From: Thermohalobaculum sp964467005
GTDB lineage: Bacteria; Pseudomonadota; Alphaproteobacteria; Rhodobacterales; Rhodobacteraceae
Length of the DNA: 11,398 nt
Direction of reading: 5' to 3'
Assembly: GCA_964467005.1 (NCBI GenBank)
Contig: CAYXPI010000119.1
Location: 1-11,398 of the forward strand
In this document: in pieces, positions 4,841-11,398 of the stretch
How the letters are laid out: each line of letters opens with the position of its first letter
Numbering within the stretch: the first letter of the stretch is position 1
Notes under the pieces: model-generated
What the model saw: only the letters and a program-made list of their open reading frames with translations
The model's database searches: none
Told to the model about the DNA's origin: nothing
Position numbers and translations under genes: made by a program

Positions 4841-6353
4841 GGCCGAGGCGCCGGCCGCGCTCACCGAGCGGGGAGCCACCGGCATACGCCTTGTCGCGCT
4901 CACACCCTCGGTCCGGGCTCGGGGGCTCGCGGCGGGGATGACGCTGGCGGATGCCCGGGCGCGTCTGCCGGAGCTCGCGAGCCGTGAGATCGACCGCGCG
5001 GCGGATGCCCGGGCGCTGGCCGCCCTCGCCCTCTGGGCCACGCGCTGGAGCCCGACGGTGGCGCTCGACGGGCGCGATGGGCTGGCGCTCGACGTCACGG
5101 GGGCGGCGCATCTCTGGGGCGGGGAGGCCGGGCTCTTGGCCGACATCTCGGCGCGGCTCGACCGGGCGCGGATCGCCCACCGTCTCGGCCTCGGGCCCAC
5201 GCTCGGGGCGGCCTGGGCGCTCGCCCACACGGCCCCGGGCCCGATCACCCGGCTCGAGGGCGCAACGGAGGCGGAGCGGCTGGGCGGGATTGCGGATCTT
5301 TCGGTCGCGGGCCTCCGCCTGGGCGAGGAGGCGCGCACCCTCCTCCGGCGCTTTGGCCTCGGGCGGATCGGGCAGCTTGCCGAGATCGATCGGGCGGCGC
5401 TGGCGCGGCGGTTCCGGGACGGCGCGGTGCCCGCCCGGGCGGCGGAGGCGGTGGCGGACCAGGCGCTTCTGCGGCTCGACCAGGCGCTCGGCCGCGTCGG
5501 CGAGCCGCTGGCGCCGATCCAGGCGCCGCCCCGGCATGTCGCGCGCCTGCCCTGCCCCGAGCCGGTGGCGGATCTTGCGGGGCTGGAGGCGGGGCTCGAG
5601 ACGCTCCTCGCGCGGCTCTCGACGGAGCTCGCGGCGGCCGGGCGGGGCGCCCGGCGGCTCACGCTCCGCGCCTATCGGGCGGACGGAACGACGGGCGAGA
5701 TCGCCGCGCAGGCGGCCAGGCCCACGCGGGAGGCGGCGCACTGGGCGCGGCTTTTTGCCGAGCGGCTGCCCGGGCTCGATCCGGGCTATGGCGTGGATCT
5801 CCTGAGGCTCGAGGCGGCGGGGCTTGCGGAGATGGCGGCGGCCGAGGCGCCGCGCCGGCTGGAGGCCGCCCCAGGGGAGGCGGACCCGGCGGCCCTTGCC
5901 GCGCTGGCGGACCGGATCGCCGCGCGGCTCGGGCGCCAGGCGGTCGAGGCCGCCCTGCCCGCGGAGAGCCACCGGCCCGAATATGCGGAGCGTTGGGGAC
6001 CCTTCGAGGGTGAGCTGGCGGACTGGTCGGCGGCCCCGCCCGGCCCCTGGGGCGCGCGGCCGCTCCGGCGGCTCTCCAGGCCCGAGCCCGCCGAGGTGAT
6101 CGCCGAGGTGCCGGACGGTCCGCCGGTCCGCGTCGTCTGGCGGCGGCGGGCCCGGCGGGTGGTGCGCGCCGAGGGGCCGGAGCGGCTGGGGCCGGACTGG
6201 TGGCGGGCGGGCGGCCCAACCGAGATGCGGGCGCGGGATTGCTATCTGGTCGAGGACGCCGAGGGGCTCCGGCTCTGGCTCTGCCGCGACGGGCTCTATG
6301 GCGACGGGCGCGGGGGGGCGCCGGTTTGGCAGGTCCATGGCCTCTTCGCGTGA
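4737..6353 (+). CDS. imuB: ImuB, catalytically inactive Y-family polymerase homologue
   Basis: This 538-residue protein is a Y-family (DinB/UmuC-like) polymerase homologue that acts as the adaptor of the mutasome, linking ImuA, DnaE2 and the sliding clamp rather than synthesising DNA. The N-terminus IVSVWLPDWPIDRL (4-17) aligns with the first catalytic motif of active Y polymerases but lacks its metal-binding aspartates. At the second motif, DGRDGLALDVTGAAHLWGGE (111-130) keeps one aspartate but has glycine where the SIDE glutamate should be. Helix-hairpin-helix-like (196-226) and little-finger-like (about 266-360) regions follow. A C-terminal ImuB extension ends GAPVWQVHGLFA (527-538). I could not find a clear QLxLF-type clamp motif. 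The start is fixed by GGAGG at 4726-4730. Expression is coupled to imuA by overlap and driven from the upstream SOS promoter. Confidence 0.92.
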   Translation: MRRIVSVWLPDWPIDRLRRAGGLPGAARSLSAPAEAEAPAALTERGATGIRLVALTPSVRARGLAAGMTLADARARLPELASREIDRAADARALAALALWATRWSPTVALDGRDGLALDVTGAAHLWGGEAGLLADISARLDRARIAHRLGLGPTLGAAWALAHTAPGPITRLEGATEAERLGGIADLSVAGLRLGEEARTLLRRFGLGRIGQLAEIDRAALARRFRDGAVPARAAEAVADQALLRLDQALGRVGEPLAPIQAPPRHVARLPCPEPVADLAGLEAGLETLLARLSTELAAAGRGARRLTLRAYRADGTTGEIAAQAARPTREAAHWARLFAERLPGLDPGYGVDLLRLEAAGLAEMAAAEAPRRLEAAPGEADPAALAALADRIAARLGRQAVEAALPAESHRPEYAERWGPFEGELADWSAAPPGPWGARPLRRLSRPEPAEVIAEVPDGPPVRVVWRRRARRVVRAEGPERLGPDWWRAGGPTEMRARDCYLVEDAEGLRLWLCRDGLYGDGRGGAPVWQVHGLFA

Positions 6354-6399
6354 CGGAGGCCGGCGCGGCCCGCCGCCTTCCCCGCCCGCCCATCCGGAG

Positions 6400-6420
6400 G
6401 CGCCGGGCCCGACCCGGCGC
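6400..6420 (+). other. GC hairpin directly before dnaE2
   Basis: GCGCCGGG (6400-6407), loop CCCGA, CCCGGCGC (6413-6420): a perfect 8-bp stem in the 78-nt imuB-dnaE2 gap, ending 11 nt before the dnaE2 ATG. There is no following T-run, so it is not a standard terminator. In mRNA it would sit just before the weak ribosome site of dnaE2 and could limit its translation, but that is inference. Confidence 0.45.
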
Positions 6421-6431
6421 GCTCTTGGGGC

Positions 6432-9400
6432 ATGAGCGGCTATGCCGAGCTCGGCGCGCGGAGCAACTTCTCCTTCCTCGAGGGCGCGTCGAACCCCGAG
6501 GAGCTGGTGGAGACCGCGGCCGAGCTCGGGATCGCCGGGCTGGGCCTCGCGGATCGGAACACGCTGGCCGGCGTGGTGCGCGCCCATCTCGCGGCCAAGC
6601 CGCTCGGCCTCCGCCTCGCGGTCGGCTGCCGGCTCGCGCCGGAGGACGGGCCCGAACTCCTCGCCTATCCGGAGGACCGGGCCGCCTATGGCCGTCTCTC
6701 GCGCCTTCTTTCGGAGGGCAAGCGGGCGGCGGAGAAGGGCGCCTGCCGCTTCACGCTCGACGATGTCATCGCTCATTCGGAGGGGCTGCTACTGATCGTC
6801 TTGCCGCCGAGGCGGCCGGATGCGGGCATCCTCGCCCATGCGCGGCGTCTTGCGCGCACGCTCAAAGGCCGGGTGTGGCTCGGCGCGCGCCATCGGATGG
6901 AGGGGCGGGACAGGGCGCGGATCGCGCGGCTCGCCGAGCTGGCCGAGGCAGCCGGCGCGAGGCTCGTCGCGGTGGGCGACGTCCTCTACCACGCGCCGCA
7001 GCGGCGGCCTCTGCAGGACGTGCTGACCTGCATCCGCGCGGGCACGACCGTGGCCGAGGCCGGCTTTCGCCTGGAGATGAACGCCGAGCGGCATCTGAAG
7101 CCTCCCGCGGAGATGGCGCGCCTCTTCCGCGGGCATGAGGGCGCGCTCGCCGCCTCGCTCGAGATCCTGGAGCGCGCGCGCTTTTCCCTCGACGAGCTGG
7201 CCTACGAGTACCCCGAGGAGCCCGTGCCGCCGGACACCACCCCCCAGGCCCATCTCGAGGCGCTCACTTGGCAGGGCGCGGCCCGGCGCTATCCGGACGG
7301 CGTGCCGGAGCGCGTGCGCGCGGCGATCGTGAAGGAGCTCCGCCTCATCGCAGAGCTCGCCTACGCGCAGTACTTCCTCACGGTGCACGACATCGTGGCC
7401 TGGGCCCGGCGGCAGGACATCCTCTGCCAGGGCCGCGGCTCGGCGGCCAACTCGGCCGTGTGCTTTTGCCTCCACATCACGGCGGTGGACCCGGACAGCT
7501 CGAACCTCCTCTTCGAGCGGTTCCTCTCCAAGGAGCGCCGGGAGCCGCCGGACATCGACGTGGATTTCGAGCACGAGCGCCGCGAGGAGGTGATCCAATA
7601 CGTCTATCGCCGCTATGGGCGCGACCGCGCGGCGCTCACGGCCACGGTGATCCATTACCGCCCGCGCTCGGCGGTGCGCGAGGTGTGCAAGGCGCTGGGG
7701 CTCTCGGAGGACATCTCGGCCGCGCTCGCGGGCACGGTCTGGGGCTCCTGGGGCAAGGAGATCACCCAGGCGCATGTGGCGCAGGCGGGCCTCGACCCCG
7801 CGGCGCCGGAGATCCGTCGTGCGATCACCCTCACGCGCCAGCTCATCGGGATGCCGCGGCATCTGTCGCAGCATGTGGGCGGCTTCGTCCTCACCCGCGG
7901 GCCGCTCACTGAGACCGTGCCGATCGGCAACGCGGCGATGGAGGACCGGACCTTCATCGAGTGGGACAAGGACGACCTCTCGGCGCTCGGCATCATGAAG
8001 GTGGACATCCTCGCCCTCGGCATGCTCACCTGCATCCGCAAGGCCTTCGCGCTTTTGGCCGAGCACAAGGGGATCCGGCTCGACCTTGCGAGCCTGCAGG
8101 CGGAGGACCGGGCGACCTACGAGATGCTCTCCCGGGCCGACAGCCTCGGTGTGTTCCAGGTCGAGAGCCGGGCGCAGATGAACATGCTGCCGAGGATGCG
8201 CCCCCGCACCTTTTACGACCTGGTGATCGAGGTCGCGATCGTTCGCCCCGGGCCCATCCAGGGGGAGATGGTGCACCCCTATCTCCGCCGCCGCCAGGGC
8301 AAGGAGATGGTCGCCTACCCCTCGCCCGCGCCGGAGCACGGGCCCAAGGACGAGCTCGAGCGCATTCTCGGCCGCACCCTCGGCGTGCCGCTCTTTCAGG
8401 AGCAGGCGATGCAGATCGCGATCGACGCCGCCAGGTTCACGCCGGACGAGGCCAACGGGCTCCGCCGCGCCATGGCCACGTTCCGCCGGGTTGGCACGAT
8501 CAAGAACTACCAGGACAAGATGGTCGAGCGGATGATCGCCCGCGGCTACGATCCGGACTTCGCCCATCGCTGCTTCGACCAGATCAAGGGCTTCGGCGAA
8601 TACGGCTTTCCCGAGAGCCACGCGGCGAGCTTCGCGCTCCTCGTTTACGTCTCCTCCTGGCTGAAATGCCACCACCCGGAGGTGTTCTGCGTGGCCCTCC
8701 TCAACTCCCAGCCCATGGGCTTCTACGCCCCGGCCCAGATCGTGCGCGACGCCCGCGACCACGGTGTGGAGGTGCGGGGGGCGGACATCAACGCCTCCGC
8801 GTGGGACTGCACGCTGGAGCCCGCGGGCCCGGGCCTCGCGGTCCGCTTGGGCTTTCGCATGATCGACGGGCTGCGGGAGGATGAGGCGGCCGCGCTCGTT
8901 GCCGCCCGGGGCGAGGGGTATGCCGAGGTCTCGGAGATCCGCCAACGCTCCGGGGTTCTCCGCGCCACGCTGGAGCGTCTGGCGGCGGCGGACGCGTTCC
9001 GCTCCCTCGGCCTCGACCGGCGCCAGGCGCTCTGGGCGGTGCGTGGCGAGGCGACGGGGGCAGCGCTGCCGCTCTTCGCGGCGGCTGGGGTGCCCGAGCA
9101 GGGGGGCGAGCGGCCGGCCCGCCTTCCCCAGATGCCCCTCTCCGAGCATGTGGTGCAGGACTTTCAGACCACGCGGCTCTCGCTCAAGGCGCATCCGATG
9201 ACGTTTTTGCGCGCCGGGCTCACGCGCCAGCGGATCCTCACGACCGCGGCGGCGGTGGCGGCGCCCAACGGCGCGCGGGTGGCGGTGGCCGGGGTGGTGC
9301 TCGTGCGCCAGAAACCCGGGAGTGCGAAGGGCGTGGTGTTCGTGACGCTGGAGGACGAGACCGGCATCGCCAACATCGTGGTGTGGAAGCGTGTGGCGGC

Positions 9401-9689
9401 CGCCTTCCGCCCGGTGGTGATGGGGGCGCGGGTGCTTCTGGTGCGGGGGCGGGTGCAGCGGGCCGAGGGGATCACCCATGTGGTGGCCGAGCGGCTCGTG
9501 GACCGGACCTCGGATCTCGCGCTCCTCTCGGAGGACGCGGTGGCGGAGATGGGCGATCGGGGCCTTGCCCGGGCCGACGAGGTGCGGCGCCCCGTCTCCG
9601 AGGACGCCCGCGTGAAGCCCTCGCGCCAGAACCCCAGGGGCCATCCCCGGGATGTGCGGGTGATCCCGAAGAGCCGGGATTTCCATTGA
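6432..9689 (+). CDS. dnaE2: DnaE2 (ImuC), error-prone C-family DNA polymerase
   Basis: A 1085-residue C-family polymerase of the DnaE2 group, the catalytic part of the ImuA-ImuB-DnaE2 translesion mutasome. The PHP-like N-terminus begins YAELGARSNFSFLEGAS (4-20), where the two histidines of an active PHP metal site are replaced, as expected for DnaE2. The palm carries PPDIDVDFEHERR (372-384), with catalytic D374 and D376, and IMKVDILALGMLT (521-533), with the third aspartate D525. QGRGSAANS (333-341) and FGEYGFPESHAASFALL (721-737) are further conserved blocks. A tandem HhH region follows (about 800-870), then an OB fold (about 945-1025). The C-terminus SRDFH is typical of DnaE2. Length matches the family. 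The start ATG has only GGGG (6427-6430) upstream, and a hairpin precedes it. It is probably transcribed with imuA-imuB from the SOS promoter. All catalytic residues are intact. Confidence 0.97.
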   Translation: MSGYAELGARSNFSFLEGASNPEELVETAAELGIAGLGLADRNTLAGVVRAHLAAKPLGLRLAVGCRLAPEDGPELLAYPEDRAAYGRLSRLLSEGKRAAEKGACRFTLDDVIAHSEGLLLIVLPPRRPDAGILAHARRLARTLKGRVWLGARHRMEGRDRARIARLAELAEAAGARLVAVGDVLYHAPQRRPLQDVLTCIRAGTTVAEAGFRLEMNAERHLKPPAEMARLFRGHEGALAASLEILERARFSLDELAYEYPEEPVPPDTTPQAHLEALTWQGAARRYPDGVPERVRAAIVKELRLIAELAYAQYFLTVHDIVAWARRQDILCQGRGSAANSAVCFCLHITAVDPDSSNLLFERFLSKERREPPDIDVDFEHERREEVIQYVYRRYGRDRAALTATVIHYRPRSAVREVCKALGLSEDISAALAGTVWGSWGKEITQAHVAQAGLDPAAPEIRRAITLTRQLIGMPRHLSQHVGGFVLTRGPLTETVPIGNAAMEDRTFIEWDKDDLSALGIMKVDILALGMLTCIRKAFALLAEHKGIRLDLASLQAEDRATYEMLSRADSLGVFQVESRAQMNMLPRMRPRTFYDLVIEVAIVRPGPIQGEMVHPYLRRRQGKEMVAYPSPAPEHGPKDELERILGRTLGVPLFQEQAMQIAIDAARFTPDEANGLRRAMATFRRVGTIKNYQDKMVERMIARGYDPDFAHRCFDQIKGFGEYGFPESHAASFALLVYVSSWLKCHHPEVFCVALLNSQPMGFYAPAQIVRDARDHGVEVRGADINASAWDCTLEPAGPGLAVRLGFRMIDGLREDEAAALVAARGEGYAEVSEIRQRSGVLRATLERLAAADAFRSLGLDRRQALWAVRGEATGAALPLFAAAGVPEQGGERPARLPQMPLSEHVVQDFQTTRLSLKAHPMTFLRAGLTRQRILTTAAAVAAPNGARVAVAGVVLVRQKPGSAKGVVFVTLEDETGIANIVVWKRVAAAFRPVVMGARVLLVRGRVQRAEGITHVVAERLVDRTSDLALLSEDAVAEMGDRGLARADEVRRPVSEDARVKPSRQNPRGHPRDVRVIPKSRDFH

Positions 9690-9727
9690 GCCTTGTGCGC
9701 GAAAGGCGGGGCCGCTAGGAGGCGCCC

Positions 9728-10528
9728 ATGATCCCGACGGCCCTCAGCATCGCAGGCTCCGACCCTTCGGGCGGCGCCGGCATCCAAGCCGATCTCAAGG
9801 CATTCTCGGCCAATGGCGTCTACGGCATGGCGGCGCTCACGGCCCTCACCGCGCAAAACACGCAAGGCGTGACCGGAGTGGAGCTCGTGCCGCCGGACTT
9901 CGTGGCCGCCCAGGTCGCCGCGGTGTTCGCCGACATTCGGGTGGATGCGGTGAAGATCGGCATGGTCGCGACGGCCGAGATCGCGGCCGCCGTGGCCGAG
10001 GCGCTGGCAACTCACAGGGCCCCCGTGGTGCTCGACCCGGTGATGGTGGCCAAGAGCGGGGACGCCCTCCTGGCGCCGGCGGCGGTGGCGACCCTCCGCG
10101 CGCGCCTCCTGCCGCTCGCCGCGGTGATCACGCCCAATCTGCCCGAGGCCGCCGCGCTTCTCGACCGTCCCGCGCCTCAGAGCCGGGCGGAGATGCCCGA
10201 CATCGCGGCCGCGCTCCTCGCCCTCGGCCCCGCGGCGGTGCTCCTCAAAGGCGGCCATCTCGAGGGTGCCGAAAGCCCGGACTACCTAGCGACGGCCGAG
10301 GGCGGCATCTGGATCGAAGGCCCGCGGGCGCCCACGCGCAACACCCACGGCACGGGCTGCACGCTCTCCGCGGCCCTCGCGGCGCGGTTGGCTCAGGGCG
10401 AGGCGCTCGAGGCCGCGGCCCGCGCCGCCAAGGCCTATGTGGCCGGCGCCATCGCCGCGGCGGATCGGCTGGGGGTGGGCCAGGGCGCGGGCCCGACCCA
10501 CCATTTCCACGCGCTTTGGCCGGCGTGA
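9728..10528 (+). CDS. thiD: Bifunctional hydroxymethylpyrimidine kinase/phosphomethylpyrimidine kinase
   Basis: This 266-residue cytosolic kinase phosphorylates 4-amino-5-hydroxymethyl-2-methylpyrimidine to its mono- and then diphosphate in thiamine biosynthesis. Ribokinase-family motifs are intact. ALSIAGSDPSGGAGIQADLK (5-24) binds substrate, and VVLDPVMVAKSGDALL (100-115) follows. The anion-hole segment NTHGTGCTLSAALAARLAQG (205-224) includes the catalytic cysteine C211. ITPNLPEAAALL (134-145) and LLKGGHLEG (172-180) also fit ThiD. Length is normal. The ATG has a strong AGGAGG at 9717-9722, 5 nt upstream. It starts 38 nt after dnaE2 and may receive read-through from the SOS operon, though no functional link is expected. 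No TPP riboswitch is visible in the short gap. It ends 4 nt from a convergent gene. Confidence 0.96.
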   Translation: MIPTALSIAGSDPSGGAGIQADLKAFSANGVYGMAALTALTAQNTQGVTGVELVPPDFVAAQVAAVFADIRVDAVKIGMVATAEIAAAVAEALATHRAPVVLDPVMVAKSGDALLAPAAVATLRARLLPLAAVITPNLPEAAALLDRPAPQSRAEMPDIAAALLALGPAAVLLKGGHLEGAESPDYLATAEGGIWIEGPRAPTRNTHGTGCTLSAALAARLAQGEALEAAARAAKAYVAGAIAAADRLGVGQGAGPTHHFHALWPA

Positions 10529-10535
10529 GCGCTCA
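10526..10535. other. Palindrome holding the stop codons of two convergent genes
   Basis: TGAGCGCTCA is a perfect 10-bp palindrome. Its left TGA is the thiD stop, and its right TCA is the stop of the minus-strand gene. The genes are only 4 nt apart, which leaves no room for an intergenic terminator. Transcripts from both sides must overlap or end inside the opposing gene. Confidence 0.6.
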
Positions 10536-11048
10536 GTGCACCTGGTCGCTGCCGGCGGCCGCCGAAACAACCGGGATGTCGAACCCTTCGTTCTTCTCCA
10601 AGTCGTTGATCGCGTGGAGGAAATAGGCGGCGTGCAGCGCGCTCATGCCGAAGGCGGTGTAGCGCCCATCCCGATCGAGCGGAAAGGCGAGGATGCATCC
10701 GGTCTTGCCGGTCTCGACATGGGCGCCGAGGGGCACGCCCACATGCGAACTCTCGGTGTTCCAGTCCTCCGCCACATGCTCTGGGATGTTGTCGAAAAAC
10801 TCGGCGTTCTTCGGCAGTTCTGCGAGACCTTTGCGCGCCCGCAAGGTCTCCTGGAACTTGTCCCGCAGATGGAGGGCGATGCGGGCGGAGAGGAGCAGCA
10901 CCTCCTGGCGGCCGTCCTTGGTCCGGGTCTTGAGGCTGAGGAAGCGCTTGGTCTTTTCCAGCGAAATGTGGAACGAGACAAGCTCGCGCTCCGCGGGCAC
11001 GCGGGTGAGGTCGGCTGCAGGCGGCAAGAGGCGCTCGGGCTCGGTCAT
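10533..11048 (-). CDS. Unrecognised conserved-looking soluble protein, 171 residues
   Basis: I do not recognise a named family. The protein is soluble, with no signal peptide or membrane segment, and its composition is balanced between charged and hydrophobic residues, unlike a frame shadow. A basic stretch FHISLEKTKRFLSLKTRTKD (26-45) leads into VLLLSARIALHLRDKF (50-65). Then come LPKNAEFFDNIPEHVAEDW (78-96), HVGVPLGAHVETGKTGCIL (102-120) and YTAFGMSALHAAYFLHAIND (130-149). The start at complement 11046-11048 is chosen because AGGAG (11054-11058) lies 5 nt upstream. A frame-compatible ATG 19 codons further upstream (complement 11103-11105) lacks that support and would overlap the -35 candidate. 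It is convergent with thiD and divergent from uvrA, and a LexA-like box lies in the shared spacer. A role in DNA repair is possible only by position. Confidence 0.8.
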   Translation of the reverse strand: MTEPERLLPPAADLTRVPAERELVSFHISLEKTKRFLSLKTRTKDGRQEVLLLSARIALHLRDKFQETLRARKGLAELPKNAEFFDNIPEHVAEDWNTESSHVGVPLGAHVETGKTGCILAFPLDRDGRYTAFGMSALHAAYFLHAINDLEKNEGFDIPVVSAAAGSDQVH

Positions 11049-11099
11049 GGGGGCTCCTGTGATGGGGTTGGCCGGGTCTCTGCCAAGGCACCGGTCGGC

Positions 11100-11105
11100 T
11101 GTCAA
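11100..11105 (-). promoter_or_regulatory. -35 candidate for the unrecognised minus-strand gene
   Basis: The minus strand reads an exact TTGACA here, 51 nt before the start codon. The -10 at a 17-nt spacing (complement of 11077-11082, CAGAGA) is poor, so the promoter is tentative. It is separated from the LexA-like box by 37 bp. Confidence 0.35.
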
Positions 11106-11142
11106 AGTCTTTCGCCGCCCCGGGGGCGAGGGCTACCGGGTC

Positions 11143-11157
11143 GTTCGTGTTTTGTTT
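11143..11157 (+). promoter_or_regulatory. Probable LexA (SOS) box between uvrA and the divergent gene
   Basis: GTTC (11143-11146), seven bases, GTTT (11154-11157): one mismatch from the alphaproteobacterial LexA consensus GTTC-N7-GTTC. uvrA is a usual LexA target, and imperfect second half-sites are known at uvrA promoters in this class. TACACT (11157-11162), overlapping the box, could be the uvrA -10, which would place the operator on the promoter. Because the spacer is shared, the divergent gene may also be affected. Confidence 0.65.
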
Positions 11158-11178
11158 ACACTCGTGCGACTCGCCGGT

Positions 11179-11190
11179 GGGCCGCGGCCC
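11179..11190. repeat. Perfect palindrome in the uvrA leader
   Basis: GGGCCGCGGCCC is a 12-bp perfect palindrome between the LexA-like box and the uvrA start. With no loop it is unlikely to form a good RNA hairpin, and palindromes of this kind are common at this GC content, so no function is assigned. Confidence 0.3.
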
Positions 11191-11237
11191 GCTACGTCGA
11201 GCGGGTGATCCACTCTCCAGGCGAAGGGGGCCGCGCG

Positions 11238-11398
11238 ATGGCCGAGCTCAAGCACATTTCCGTTCGCGGCGCCCGCGAGCACAATCTGAAGGGCGTGGAT
11301 GTCGACATTCCGCGCAACGCGCTCACGGTGATCACGGGGCGCTCGGGTTCGGGCAAGTCCTCCCTCGCCTTCGACACGATCTACGCAGAAGGTCAGCG
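11238..11398 (+). CDS. uvrA: UvrA, excinuclease ABC subunit A (5' end only)
   Basis: The first 53 residues are present before the right edge. UvrA is the damage-recognition ATPase of nucleotide excision repair, dimeric and cytosolic, and hands lesions to UvrB. The start HISVRGAREHNLKGVDVDIP (6-25) is nearly invariant in the family. The first Walker A follows as TGRSGSGKSSLAFDTIYAEG (33-52), with K40 and S41 contacting nucleotide. The second residue of that loop is arginine where most UvrA proteins, as I recall them, have leucine (GLSGSGKSS). The ATG at 11238 has AAGGGGG at 11224-11230, 7 nt upstream. A LexA-like box 80 nt upstream fits SOS control. Identity is very clear despite truncation. 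Confidence 0.97.
   Translation, partial: MAELKHISVRGAREHNLKGVDVDIPRNALTVITGRSGSGKSSLAFDTIYAEGQ

Noticed and set aside
3623..9686. Very long open frames on the minus strand opposite imuA-imuB-dnaE2 (for example 3623-5662, 4824-6776 and 6789-9686).
   Set aside because: They are shadows of GC-rich codon use on the coding strand: arginine/proline/alanine-rich, no recognisable motif, no ribosome sites, and fully overlapped by well-identified genes.
9690..9727. TPP riboswitch ahead of thiD.
   Set aside because: The 38-nt gap is too short, and no thi-box CUGAGA/ACCUG-type core is present.
10581..10593. GAAC-N5-GTTC inverted pair resembling a Gram-positive LexA box.
   Set aside because: The spacing is wrong (N5, not N4), the type is wrong for this lineage, and it lies inside a coding region.

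Overview
The window is very GC-rich (roughly 70% by eye). Two things point to an alphaproteobacterium, probably Rhodobacterales-like, though the exact taxon cannot be fixed from sequence alone. The first is an imuA-imuB-dnaE2 mutagenesis cassette. The second is a pair of GTTC/GAAC direct-repeat operators with 7-nt spacing, the alphaproteobacterial type of LexA box. Almost the whole window is coding. No tRNA, rRNA, CRISPR, insertion sequence or prophage gene is visible.

Left part (1-1479, minus strand): the 5' end of a class V aminotransferase that most resembles serine-glyoxylate aminotransferase, then a complete zinc-free quinone oxidoreductase of the PIG3 type. A 110-bp divergent spacer follows.

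Second block (1590-4027, plus strand): a compact inorganic-carbon cassette. It holds an SbtA-family sodium-dependent bicarbonate permease, a small PII-like SbtB regulator 4 nt downstream, and a beta-class carbonic anhydrase whose TTG start overlaps the sbtB stop. Permease, regulator and enzyme would together take up bicarbonate, gate the uptake and interconvert HCO3- and CO2. A small DUF2177 membrane protein follows after a hairpin-containing gap.

Third block (4062-9689): the SOS mutasome. A TTGACA element and a perfect GAAC-N7-GAAC box stand directly before imuA. imuB overlaps imuA by 104 bp, and dnaE2 follows 78 nt later behind a GC hairpin. The products are a RecA-like accessory protein, a Y-family polymerase homologue without its catalytic acids, and an error-prone C-family polymerase with its catalytic aspartates intact. 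Together they perform mutagenic translesion synthesis.

Right part (9728-11398): thiD (thiamine pyrimidine kinase) follows dnaE2. It converges, 4 nt apart, on an unrecognised 171-residue soluble protein on the minus strand. That gene is divergent from uvrA, of which only the first 53 codons are present. The divergent spacer carries a GTTC-N7-GTTT near-match to the LexA box, so two SOS units (damage tolerance and excision repair) lie within about 7 kb. No clearly undescribed system was found. The most notable items are the sbtA-sbtB-carbonic anhydrase cassette, the operator placed at the imuA start codon, and the unknown gene opposite uvrA.
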